A stretch of DNA of 42,471 nucleotides, from positions 1 to 42,471 of the forward strand of contig JAHHIJ010000047.1 of assembly GCA_019358985.1 (NCBI GenBank), given 5' to 3'. The notes beneath the pieces are model-generated. The model did no database searches and was not told where the DNA came from. It saw nothing but the letters and a program-made list of their open reading frames with translations. The position numbers were made by a program, and so were the translations under genes. This DNA comes from Tolypothrix brevis GSE-NOS-MK-07-07A (GTDB lineage Bacteria > Cyanobacteriota > Cyanobacteriia > Cyanobacteriales > Nostocaceae). Below, one piece after another: positions 6,927 to 15,641 of this stretch (the stretch's first letter is position 1; every line of letters starts with the position of its first letter).

Positions 6927-7001
6927 ACTAAAACTTGTTTTTCGCTTCGCCACCCTTATTTTTAGATAGAAAAGAACTTATTGCCCATGAAGTTTGACTA
7001 A

Positions 7002-7796
7002 GTGATTTCAACCTTTAACAAAGCTAAGACTATTGTCAAATCTTTGGATTCAACCACAGGACAACTTATTATCCCAGTCTTCGCTAATACCCTTACAGGG
7101 AACTATCCTGGTCAACTTATCAGTGTTAACGCTTTTGTTAAAAACCTCAAAGCACACGCTAAAATCTCAAGCCTTGCACCCGTAAAACTGCCAAATTTTA
7201 CCCTGGAAGATTCCGAAACCGACAAGCTATATAAAACCCTAGATATAGAGTGGGGTAGCGCGAGAAAACAGTTAAATTTATATATATCTGACAACGATAC
7301 AGACTGGTATCAAGTGGGGGCGATTAGCCTACTAAATCCCTCTGGCTACCCCTATCGGATTTACAACTTAATGGATTTAATCACCGACAATTTAGCCATT
7401 GAATTAGGAGAAAACGGGCGGATCGGTGTCCAGGTTCAAGATGTTGGGTATGGCGCATTGCAAACCGGCGATAACATCACAATCCACGGTTCTTATGTGC
7501 AAGAAATTGCGGTTGATAGTGGCAGTGCTGTTCTTCAAAATACTAATGATTTTGAAGAATTAGTTGATATCGTAAATACAATTATTCTCGCGACTAATCC
7601 AATGAGAAAATATGTTGCTTTTACCAATAACGGCGACAACCCTATTTACTTGAATTTAGGAGATACGGCAACACTAGGGCAAGGCATTTACCTTACTCCT
7701 GCCGGAAGTTTTGATTTTGATAAGCCTTATTTTGGCGCTATCTCTGCAATAGCGGCTAATGACATTTCATCAGTTTCAGGAGTAGAATGTACTTAA
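7002..7796 (+). CDS. Unknown, possibly structural protein of a phage-like operon
   Basis: A 264-residue product starting at GTG, with no clear ribosome-binding site. The sequence is rich in beta-forming stretches and Asn/Gly turns, without a signal peptide or membrane segment. Its last 80 residues (YVAFTNNGDNPIYLNLGDTA, then GIYLTPAGSFDF) share a pattern with the next gene (GLTIHNDHPNTVFFDT, then FSLTGGAFYEM). Such short beta-sandwich domains are common in phage and appendage proteins. It is first in a five- or six-gene plus-strand run. Confidence 0.6.
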   Translation: MISTFNKAKTIVKSLDSTTGQLIIPVFANTLTGNYPGQLISVNAFVKNLKAHAKISSLAPVKLPNFTLEDSETDKLYKTLDIEWGSARKQLNLYISDNDTDWYQVGAISLLNPSGYPYRIYNLMDLITDNLAIELGENGRIGVQVQDVGYGALQTGDNITIHGSYVQEIAVDSGSAVLQNTNDFEELVDIVNTIILATNPMRKYVAFTNNGDNPIYLNLGDTATLGQGIYLTPAGSFDFDKPYFGAISAIAANDISSVSGVECT

Positions 7797-7820
7797 TTTA
7801 AACGTAATAAAAAAAAGAAA

Positions 7821-8162
7821 ATGCCAATTTCTAACCCAGTAGTACAAACTATTGTCAATTTCCCTACCCCGGACATCCTACAATCTATAAACAAAGATGC
7901 AACAGTTAATAGTACTACCGGAACAAAAATACTAGACAATAATACTGGTAGACGCGGCTTAACAATTCACAATGATCACCCGAATACAGTTTTTTTTGAT
8001 ACGGTATCTCACAACAATACATCAACCTTCATGTTTTCACTCACAGGAGGGGCTTTTTATGAAATGGCATATCCCGGTTTCAGTGATGCTTTATATGCAA
8101 TTAGTAGTGGCGGAACTGGAACAATTTTAGTAAGAGAAGTCGTGATTGCGTTAGTCAATTAA
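7821..8162 (+). CDS. Small beta-rich protein, paralogous to end of previous gene
   Basis: A 113-residue product. The pattern NNTGRRGLTIHNDHPNTVFF, followed by a Gly-rich strand region and a hydrophobic C terminus (ILVREVVIALVN), resembles the C-terminal domain of the preceding protein. Both look like a small beta-sandwich unit. It begins 25 bases after the upstream stop and its N terminus (MPIS...) is shared with the tail-fibre-like gene that follows. Function unknown; a phage-like structural role is inferred from context. Confidence 0.55.
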   Translation: MPISNPVVQTIVNFPTPDILQSINKDATVNSTTGTKILDNNTGRRGLTIHNDHPNTVFFDTVSHNNTSTFMFSLTGGAFYEMAYPGFSDALYAISSGGTGTILVREVVIALVN

Positions 8163-8179
8163 CTTTCTAAGTTCTTTCT

Positions 8180-8211
8180 AATTCACTTTAAATAATCACT
8201 TAAAGTGAATT
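8180..8211 (+). promoter_or_regulatory. Strong intergenic hairpin
   Basis: A perfect 12-bp stem, AATTCACTTTAA (8180-8191) and TTAAAGTGAATT (8200-8211), with an 8-base loop. It lies between two operon genes, 14 bases before the tail-fibre-like gene. No T-run follows, so it is more likely an mRNA-stability or processing element than a terminator; a binding site is also possible. Confidence 0.5.
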
Positions 8212-8225
8212 ATTCATAGATAAAA

Positions 8226-8702
8226 ATGCCAATTTCAAAATCTGAGACAATCAAAACAATTGCTGATATTACTGGATTACAAGGGGCGTTGGATGTTAAA
8301 TCTCCCACTAGCCACACTCATGCGATCGCACTAATTGAAGGATTACAAGCGGCGCTAGATGCGAAAGCGTTGGCATCACATACTCACGACCCTGAGTCAT
8401 GGCAGGATTTAAGCATAAGTGCCGGTTGGAGTATTTACGCTACGGGCTACGCTACCGTCCAATGCCGGAAGCACGTAGGCGGATTAATTGAAGTTAAAGG
8501 CGTCATCAAAAAATCTAGCGCTCTTACCACGAACGAGCTTATATGTACCTTGCCAGTAGGCTATCGACCGAGCAAAATTATGATGCTGTTGACTTGGGCA
8601 AATAATGGAAGTTCTCGATTAATAGTTGAAACCGGCGGTGCTGTTAGATTAAGTTCTGGTAGTGCCGGCGGGCTTGGATTAAATTTCTTTTTTAGTAATT
8701 AA
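8226..8702 (+). CDS. Phage tail-fibre-like protein
   Basis: A 158-residue product. Residues about 10-55 contain two copies of the tail-fibre repeat ITGLQGALDVKSPTSHTHAI and LIEGLQAALDAKALASHTHD. The ASHTH/TSHTH signature is typical of phage tail-fibre and receptor-binding proteins. The C-terminal half (GYRPSKIMMLLTWANNG, ending in Gly-rich strands) resembles fibre tips. It is much shorter than most tail fibres, so it may be a small appendage or adhesin. It stands between unknown beta-rich proteins and a 672-residue protein. Confidence 0.75.
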   Translation: MPISKSETIKTIADITGLQGALDVKSPTSHTHAIALIEGLQAALDAKALASHTHDPESWQDLSISAGWSIYATGYATVQCRKHVGGLIEVKGVIKKSSALTTNELICTLPVGYRPSKIMMLLTWANNGSSRLIVETGGAVRLSSGSAGGLGLNFFFSN

Positions 8703-8703
8703 A

Positions 8704-8874
8704 ATGTTAAAAAATCCCTTTGTCAGATATTTTGAAATCATCAACGACCCCGATGATTTTAAAATGCCATATCAGATTTATGGGAAAATTGATTTAGAAC
8801 TGTTAACAGATAAATATAATAGACTCACAAATCAAAGTAAACATCCACTAGTCCGACGATACAGACAAAACTAA
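8704..8874 (+). CDS. Small hypothetical protein coupled to the 672-residue gene
   Basis: A 56-residue ORF (MLKNPFVRYFEIINDPDDFK...). Its ATG follows the upstream stop by one base and its stop overlaps the next start as TAATG. The packed arrangement supports a real, cotranslated gene. Mixed hydrophobic and charged content, no known motif. It could be a chaperone or assembly partner of the large downstream protein, by position only. Confidence 0.55.
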   Translation: MLKNPFVRYFEIINDPDDFKMPYQIYGKIDLELLTDKYNRLTNQSKHPLVRRYRQN

Positions 8875-10892
8875 TGGTGAGACAAAGATTTAAGCCTTTT
8901 CAAAAAGCCAAAGACGCTAAAGAATTTTGGGACAACGCAGAAGACCCTCAAGAAGGTTTAGTCCCGCTATTTAATAGCCCTTTTTACGCAACACCTGATG
9001 AGCCGGCAGACCCAAGAGATTGTAATCGGTATCCTGATAGCCCCTACTGTGGAGGATTTCCTTTTACAAAAGAGCCTATTAGTATTGATATTTCTTTAGT
9101 GCGAGACGAGTGTAATTTAGGAATTCAGCTTGGGGGTTCTTTGGGCTTTATTAAAATTGCTCCACTCCAGATTGTTTATAGGAATCCAGATTGTATCTTG
9201 CCGCCAGCCGAGCCGGAACTGCCACCACCAAATACAACCGAAGAAAAACCTTCTGCATTTCCCCCAAAGGAATGTGCAGGAAAATCCTTTTGTATAGCGT
9301 ATCGAGAAATCAATAATGCATATGTAGAAGGGTACGGAGATTACGGCGCGGGGGTAGAAGTTAGTAAGCGAAAAATAAAACTTGTTGAGGCACAGTATCC
9401 TTACACTGGAGATTATAAAAACAGTTACTATGGCAAGCCACAAGCTTATGCATTGTTTGAGGCAAATGGCAGCTATAAGGCAAATGGGTACGCCATCGGC
9501 GGTGCAAACGAAAATTTTATAAATTCATGGAAAGAAGAGGGGGGGACAATTACAGGAGACCCCTATAGCAACGAGTCTCAATGGGAAACCACAGAGAACC
9601 AGAAAATTTTTTACTACAGATTTGCAACTTTTCATATAATAGAGTTTGAAAAAAGAGATTTTTTATATCCTGGTATTGGTTCTTCTTTCCAGTTTCATGA
9701 TGATTTTATTGAATCAGTTAAAAATAGTAAAGATGTTTCTGAGGTTGGGAGAAGTGAAAAAGTACAAGCGTATACACGCAGTAAGGACGACTTTCCTATT
9801 TTTATCCCTAGTAACTTTAACCCTAGAACGGTAGATATCCTTGGAGAAGCCTTTGATTTCTACGGGGTAAATTACTTTTATGAAAAATATCAGCTTTTTG
9901 CCTCAGAAACCGCAATGAAGTATGCAGTAATTTGCGGAAATTTTCGTCTTCCTACCCCACAAGTACCACCACCTATGAGTTGTTGTCCCAAGGTTGAACA
10001 AAACGATCAATTATTAAAGTTAATTCTTAAAAAAATTGGGTCTACCAATTTACCTGCATCCGTTCCTAAGGTCTTAACAGACCGCAAAAAAGGAACAATA
10101 AAAATAGAAAGTCTCGCAGAATTTACTGCTTACACAGTCAGGCAACTTGACGCAGTGTGTGGTCGCTACCCGATTGATATCGACATAGAAGATGCGGACT
10201 TGACTAAAGAGGGGAATCAAACCAAGAAAATTAAACTTCCAAATATTGCCGAAACCTTAGCAGAGATGATGGGGATGTTATTAGTGTTGCGTTCGGAAAG
10301 CGACGCTACATTAAACGCAACTATTCGGGCTTTAACTGAAGCTGGTAGCGCTAAACAAATGGCTTTTATGGCTTACGAATATGCCAAAGCTAATGCTGAA
10401 TTCCTGGGTTATAAAGGTGAGCAGAAAGAGCGAAAAATTGCTTTCGCTTTCAAGCCAGGAGAGGCACGTCTAGATAAAATGCTGCAAGAGGGAGAAATCT
10501 CGGTTAAGGGATGGGAGAACGAGGATAAAGACGATTTCAACGACCTTATAGCACCACTCTTAGAATTAGCTGCAATGTGGAAAGTCGCTAATTATCGTAA
10601 AACGGGAGCCGGAGATCCAAAGGAGAAACTCAAGCAATTTCTCAAAAATGCTGGTAAACTTTCGGATGATATTGATGCAGGGATGCACCTAGAAAAAGTC
10701 AAGGCTTACAATGCTAAAGAGAAGAAGGATAAAAACCCAAAAGATTTAGAAGATGACTGGGATAAATTTACAGAGGAAACGGAGATGGGGTTTATCTCCC
10801 AACCAGGAATTTTGGATAAAACAAATCCTTACGGACGACCATTAGAAGAACGTCCAAAAATTAGAGATATCAGTTCAGACACTTCTGAGTAG
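8874..10892 (+). CDS. Large unknown protein of the phage-like operon
   Basis: A 672-residue protein with no recognised domain. The N-terminal half has paired Cys residues (RDCNRYPDSPYCGG) and a Pro-rich linker (PPAEPELPPPNTTEEKP), followed by an aromatic beta-rich region. Around residue 365 there is a PMSCCPK motif, and the C-terminal third is helical and highly charged (KAYNAKEKKDKNPKDLEDDW). No signal peptide or transmembrane segment is visible. It is coupled to the 56-residue gene and is the largest product of the run, so a scaffold or structural role is plausible but unproven. Confidence 0.6.
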   Translation: MVRQRFKPFQKAKDAKEFWDNAEDPQEGLVPLFNSPFYATPDEPADPRDCNRYPDSPYCGGFPFTKEPISIDISLVRDECNLGIQLGGSLGFIKIAPLQIVYRNPDCILPPAEPELPPPNTTEEKPSAFPPKECAGKSFCIAYREINNAYVEGYGDYGAGVEVSKRKIKLVEAQYPYTGDYKNSYYGKPQAYALFEANGSYKANGYAIGGANENFINSWKEEGGTITGDPYSNESQWETTENQKIFYYRFATFHIIEFEKRDFLYPGIGSSFQFHDDFIESVKNSKDVSEVGRSEKVQAYTRSKDDFPIFIPSNFNPRTVDILGEAFDFYGVNYFYEKYQLFASETAMKYAVICGNFRLPTPQVPPPMSCCPKVEQNDQLLKLILKKIGSTNLPASVPKVLTDRKKGTIKIESLAEFTAYTVRQLDAVCGRYPIDIDIEDADLTKEGNQTKKIKLPNIAETLAEMMGMLLVLRSESDATLNATIRALTEAGSAKQMAFMAYEYAKANAEFLGYKGEQKERKIAFAFKPGEARLDKMLQEGEISVKGWENEDKDDFNDLIAPLLELAAMWKVANYRKTGAGDPKEKLKQFLKNAGKLSDDIDAGMHLEKVKAYNAKEKKDKNPKDLEDDWDKFTEETEMGFISQPGILDKTNPYGRPLEERPKIRDISSDTSE

Positions 10893-10945
10893 AAACTTTA
10901 ATATTTTTAAGTTAAAAAGAACTGATAATCTTTATCTTAAAACCT

Positions 10946-11599
10946 GTGGGATTAGCAGATATTGCTTTTGAAGCCTTAGAATCAGAAACTGTTCGGAACG
11001 GTTTAGCCAAACAGGGAAAGAGAGTTTTTAAGAGTTCTTTTGAAGAAGAGCAGAAGGATGATAAAGGCGGTTTTTTAGGCTGGCTGTGGAATGGAGCGAA
11101 ACGTTTAGCCGGTTTTATTTTTGACAATATCGGCAAACTTTTATCTTTTTCTTTAACGACCCTTTGGGGATGGTTTACTAGTACGCTTCAGTATATTTGG
11201 AATTTTAATTGGAATATTACCGATAAAGAAATTGATACTCAGATACAAGCGAAGTGGGACGCTTTAGGTAGTATGCTCGGCGGTACCGTCGGTAACTTTA
11301 TCGGTTACTTGGGGTGCGGGGTATTACCTGCTGCAACTATATTTGCTTTTAACGAGCCTCTAGGGGCTTATATTATGGCGAATGTGACTGAAGAATTGGC
11401 AGAAGAATTATTAGGGAATCTGTCATCTCTTGTTCGTTACACCTTTATTAGTACGACCGAAACTTTAATATTATCTTCCTTTAAAAATGCTCGTAAATTT
11501 ATTAAATCAAATCCAAAACTGGTTGAAAGCATTTTAGGGGCTAAGGTCGGCTTTGCGGAAGATTACCTCACCTGTGGGTTTGATTACCCAGATATATAG
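10946..11599 (+). pseudogene. Membrane-associated protein, 3' end lost at a junction
   Basis: A 217-residue ORF starting at GTG. The N-terminal part is amphipathic; it then has hydrophobic stretches (LAGFIFDNIGKLLSFSLTTL, and FIGYLGCGVLPAATIFAF) that could insert in membranes. The last 20 or so codons (from about 11534) read through the opposite-strand TPR-CHAT coding sequence, so the native C terminus is missing and the current tail is artificial. Holin- or tape-measure-like features could be imagined, but no family is recognised. It is the last gene of the operon. Confidence 0.5.
11534..11550. other. Recombination junction joining two truncated genes
   Basis: To the left, the plus-strand membrane gene loses its native end. 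To the right, the minus-strand TPR-CHAT gene stops right after the linker VIKPTGEVIFRKADL, where the paralogue at 13377-14726 continues with the whole CHAT domain. Both breaks fall in the same few bases, so an element boundary, deletion or inversion end lies here. No IS or direct repeat was seen at the junction. Confidence 0.6.
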
Positions 11600-12278
11600 C
11601 TCTGATTCTTTGGTTTCTTGTCTACCTGCTATTTTGAAGTCATCAGTAATAATTGAATATTGGACTAAGGTGGCATTTTGCGATTTGGCAGTTTGTTTAA
11701 TTTGGTCAATATTTGGTGGGTTGGATAATTGTTCTTGAGGGTTAGAAGATACTTGAGAAGCGAGTAACTCTACAAAGGCACGTCCTCTTCCTCGCTCGGA
11801 TATTTCTAGCGCTCTATCTGTTTTATTTTGAGCAATCAGGACGGATTGTAAAATGCGGTAAGTATTAGTTTGCTCCTCAAAAAATGAAACTTTAAAAGCA
11901 TCATTACTACCTAATCTCTGACGTTGAGATTCCCAAACCTCTATTCCCAATTGTAGGATTTTTTCTGCTTCTGGGAGTTTGCCTGATTTTTCCAGAGCAG
12001 CGCCTAAGTTGTTCAGCGCATTACCCTCGCTTTGACTGTCTTTTATTTGACGTGCAATTGTCAAATGCTGTTGATAGTACTTAATTGCCTTAGCATAATC
12101 CCTCAGATTAGCATAAGCATTTCCCAAATTACCTAGTGCTTTTCCCTCGCTTTGACTGTCTTTTATTTGACGTGCAATTGTCAAATTTTGTTGATGATAC
12201 TCAGTAGCTTTGGTATAGTTCCCCAGGTTAGCGTAGGCATTTCCCAGATTGCCCAGCACTTTTCCCTCACCTTGGCGG

Positions 12279-12421
12279 TTTTTGATTTGGCGTGCGATTG
12301 TTAACACCTGTTGATAGTAATCAATTGCCTTAGCATAGTTGCCTAATGAATTGTAAGCAATTCCCAGATTACTTAGCGCTGCAATCTTGCTTTCAGAATC
12401 TTTGATTTGGCGTGCAATTGT
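12279..12421 (-). repeat. 143-bp exact duplication within TPR repeats (copy 1)
   Basis: The block at 12279-12421 is identical to 12639-12781, 360 bp away, which equals three 120-bp (40-residue) TPR units. Other units of the array differ at many positions, so this pair reflects recent unequal crossing over or gene conversion. Confidence 0.85.
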
Positions 12422-12638
12422 TAATGCCTGTTGATTGTACTCAATCGCTTTGGCGTAGTCCCCCAGGTAATGGTATACATTTCCTAAATTAACCAGCGAC
12501 TGACTCTCCCTTTGAGGGACTTTAATTTGGCGTGCAATTGTCAAAGCCTTTTGGTTGTACTCAATCGCTTTGGCATAGTCTCCTAAGTTTCGGTACACAT
12601 TTCCTATACCACCTAGTGTGTTACCCTCAAGATGAGGG

Positions 12639-12781
12639 TTTTTGATTTGGCGTGCGATTGTTAACACCTGTTGATAGTAATCAATTGCCTTAGCATAGTT
12701 GCCTAATGAATTGTAAGCAATTCCCAGATTACTTAGCGCTGCAATCTTGCTTTCAGAATCTTTGATTTGGCGTGCAATTGT
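12639..12781 (-). repeat. 143-bp exact duplication within TPR repeats (copy 2)
   Basis: Second copy of the block described at 12279-12421. The shared protein stretch includes SNLGIAYNSLGNYAKAIDYY. Confidence 0.85.
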
Positions 12782-13376
12782 CAACGCCTGTTGACTGTAC
12801 TTAATAGCTTTGGCATAGTCTCCCAAAGAAAGGTAAGCAGCTCCCAGATTACCCAGCGCTTGACCTTCGCTTTGAGGGTCTTTGATTCGGCGTGCGATTG
12901 TCAAATCTTGTTGATGGTACTCAATTGCTTGGGCATGGTTTCCCAGGTTACGGTAGGCAACTCCCAGATTACCTAATGCCTTACCCTCGCCTTGACGATC
13001 ATTGATTTGACGTGCGATTACCAATGACTGTTGATAGTACTCAATCGCCTTGGTATAATCTCCCAGGTTACGGTAAGCAACTCCCAGATTATTCAGCACC
13101 TTACCTTCGCCTTGACGGTCTTTGATTTCACGGTAGATAATCAATGCCTGTTGCCAAGACTGCAATGCTGCCTCAGATTGATTTTAAATTGTTCGCGACC
13201 TTGTTGCAATAATTTATCAGCTTCAGCTTTCCGTGCATCCAACGCCTGCGCCAAAACCCGCGATTCAACCGACACCATCGGCAACCGAGAACCCAACGAA
13301 GTCGAAAAAACAGCCAACAGACAAACAAACACACTTAACCCAATTTTACAGGAACGCATAGCCATACCCCTCACCA

Positions 13377-14726
13377 CTACAACAAACCAATCAACGTAAA
13401 ACCAGCCCAATCGCGAGGATTTGGATACTTTTTCATCGTTTCCAGCATCGCTTGACGTAACGCACCCGCTTTATCCGTATTTCTGCTTAAATTACCATAA
13501 AATTCAGTAATTAGAAATGCCGTCGCCATATCATCCACTTCCCATAGTGAACCAATGACGCTATCTGCACCGGCGCCTAAAAAAGCACGGGAAAGCCCAA
13601 TTACCCCATCACCTGTGATGCGTCCCAAAGCTGTATCGCAACCAGTCAAGACAACTAAATCGGCTTTGAGGTTCATATTCTGGATTTCTTCAGTCCTCAA
13701 CCAACCATCATCTCGATCCGAAGTAGCAAGCGCGATCGCATCAGGAGAGTTTCCTTCCTGACAATCATTAGAAAAAGCATTGGCTGCTAAGTGAATTATT
13801 TTGGCTTGGGGCATTTTTTCCACAATTACAGTTTCTGTGGCAGCATCACCGATGAGTGCTTGGGCTTTAAATATTTGTGCGATCGCATTTGCTTCTTTCT
13901 CTGTACCCGGTAATGGTTGTGATTTACAGATTTCCCCTCCTGGTTTTAGAGGTGTTTTTGGTGCGGTAGGATTACCTACTATTAATAATTCATCAGCCGT
14001 GATATTTTTGGCGACGAAAGGTTGTTCACCTTTACGTTTAATTTTTCGTTGGTAAAGTAAATCTAATGCCTGAATTGATGGTGCAGTGGAAATTGTGTAT
14101 TTTTCAATCAAATATTTGCCATTTGCATCTTTTAATGCAGCAAAGGGAACGGTGAACAATTCACCTTGAGGAATAAAAATAACTTTTTCATCGGGTTTTT
14201 GTGGTAGTAAATTAGCGATGGGTTCTATTAAGACTTGATGCAATTTTTGTAAATCTGGTAATGAGTTATTTTTCTTAGGTTTAGATTCGATTTGAATTCC
14301 TTTTGTACCCGCACTTCTGGCACTAAATATGCGTCGTTCTCTTCTAAATAAGTTGAGAAATGAATTCTTTTCTATTTTTTCCCAAGCTTTTAAGTCAACT
14401 TTGCGAAATTCTACTTCACCAGTGGGTTTAACGACCCAAATATATAGTTCTGATTCTTGAGTTTGGGGTTTGCCATCAACAATGGATTCATTCGAGATGA
14501 TTGAATATTGTACAAGTGTGGCGTTTAGTTGTTTTGCTGTTTTGACAAGTGATGATTTATTCGGTTGTTGAATTGGAGAATTATCTTTGTTACCTGCTGT
14601 TGTCTCTAACTGGTTTGCTGATTTGTCCGATGCGATCGCATGATTAATTGGGGTTGATGTTATCGCAATAATACTGATAGTTATTGTCGAGATAACTATC
14701 TTTAAGAGATATTTTGGATTTGGCAT
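13377..14726 (-). CDS. Exported CHAT protein with His replaced by Asn
   Basis: A 449-residue product with an N-terminal hydrophobic segment (LKIVISTITISIIAITSTPI), so it is probably exported or anchored. There are no TPRs; the linker SELYIWVVKPTGEVEFRKVD leads directly to a CHAT (caspase-HetF-associated) domain. The nucleophile region VVLTGCDTALG keeps Cys363. The His block, usually HLATHG, reads HLAANA, so the expected catalytic His is Asn316. The protein is thus probably an inactive pseudo-protease or a decaying copy. The neighbouring downstream gene is the reverse case: TPRs without CHAT. It starts 92 bases after the end of the small TPR gene. Confidence 0.85.
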   Translation of the reverse strand: MPNPKYLLKIVISTITISIIAITSTPINHAIASDKSANQLETTAGNKDNSPIQQPNKSSLVKTAKQLNATLVQYSIISNESIVDGKPQTQESELYIWVVKPTGEVEFRKVDLKAWEKIEKNSFLNLFRRERRIFSARSAGTKGIQIESKPKKNNSLPDLQKLHQVLIEPIANLLPQKPDEKVIFIPQGELFTVPFAALKDANGKYLIEKYTISTAPSIQALDLLYQRKIKRKGEQPFVAKNITADELLIVGNPTAPKTPLKPGGEICKSQPLPGTEKEANAIAQIFKAQALIGDAATETVIVEKMPQAKIIHLAANAFSNDCQEGNSPDAIALATSDRDDGWLRTEEIQNMNLKADLVVLTGCDTALGRITGDGVIGLSRAFLGAGADSVIGSLWEVDDMATAFLITEFYGNLSRNTDKAGALRQAMLETMKKYPNPRDWAGFTLIGLL

Positions 14727-14818
14727 AACTGTTGGTTAAGGAGATTTAGAAGATATTTCGTCATGCTACAGATTCCCAACTTTTTCAAAAAATCGGGAAT
14801 CTTAGCTTAGTATTTGCA

Positions 14819-15445
14819 CTAACTAATTTGTTTCAAAATATCTAGTGCTCTTTTCGCATTGTCAGTTTTACCTTCTTTCTTATACAGTTCCGCAGCTTGT
14901 CTTAAGTCTGCAACTGCTCCCTGTTTATTACCTAAATAACCTTGAGTAATACCGCGCCAAAAATAAGCATGGGCAAAGTCTGATTCTAGTTTGATTGTTT
15001 GATCAAAGTCTGCTAGTGACTGTTCGTATTGTTTTAAGTGAAACTGAGCGAAACCTCTCCCAAAGTATGAGTAATGGGATTTTGGCTCAATGCGAATTGC
15101 TTGGTTAAAGTCATCAACTGCTGGCTGGTACTTATCTAGCTGGGTGTATGCTAAACCTCGCATTATATAGGCTCCATAATTATTCTTATCTTGTTCTAAA
15201 ACCTTGTTACAATTCTTAATTGCTTTGTCATAATTACCCTTTTCTAGGTACTCTCCTGCCTGATTTACTAATGTCTCGATATTATTGCTATTTTCCGGGT
15301 TGGAGTTAGGTGTTGATTGTGGTTGTAGTTTTGCTTGGGCAATAAGGATTGATTCGGGTTGATTGAGGTTTTCTGCGAATACTTTGGGACTGGAAACAAT
15401 TGCGCCTAATACAGCCATGCTGAGTGCTAATGTGAATTTTTTCAT
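14819..15445 (-). CDS. Exported TPR protein
   Basis: A 208-residue product with a signal peptide (MKKFTLALSMAVLGAIVSS... FAEN) and four to five classical 34-residue TPRs from about residue 55 (YDKAIKNCNKVLEQDKNNYG, then YSYFGRGFAQFHLKQYEQSL). This TPR type differs from the 40-residue repeats in the neighbouring CHAT genes. It is likely a periplasmic adaptor and lies between two CHAT genes on the same strand, so it may scaffold them; that role is inferred from position. Confidence 0.85.
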   Translation of the reverse strand: MKKFTLALSMAVLGAIVSSPKVFAENLNQPESILIAQAKLQPQSTPNSNPENSNNIETLVNQAGEYLEKGNYDKAIKNCNKVLEQDKNNYGAYIMRGLAYTQLDKYQPAVDDFNQAIRIEPKSHYSYFGRGFAQFHLKQYEQSLADFDQTIKLESDFAHAYFWRGITQGYLGNKQGAVADLRQAAELYKKEGKTDNAKRALDILKQIS

Positions 15446-15641
15446 TTTTCTGATTCCTGAATGATTGATGATTGTTGAGTGGTGTTTGGGAAAGAGAAAT
15501 AGATACGTTCGGCAGAGTGAATTACAATTGTTTTTTCCGTTCTGGAAGTATCTTTTGCTTTCTTGGTTTTATGTATTTCTGGGAGCAAGGAGGATATGCC
15601 AAAATTTTGCGGCTTGGTGAAATTTTTTTGAAAATTCCTGT

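Larger units (their letters stand above)
11534..13359 (-). pseudogene. TPR-CHAT gene, frameshifted and lacking its CHAT domain
   Basis: The start ATG at 13357-13359 has GAGGGG seven bases upstream and encodes a signal peptide (MRSCKIGLSVFVCLLAVFSTSLG). The frame runs to about 13187 and ends in REQFKI, whereas the TPR sequence continues in the -1 frame as NQSEAALQSWQQALIIYREI. One extra A in the AAAA run there would restore it. From 13165 down come about ten 40-residue TPRs (IARQIKDSESKIAALSNLGI...), then the linker SELYIWVIKPTGEVIFRKAD, and the ORF stops before the protease domain. It would have been an exported TPR-CHAT protein. It lies downstream of a CHAT-only paralogue on the same strand. 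Confidence 0.75.
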
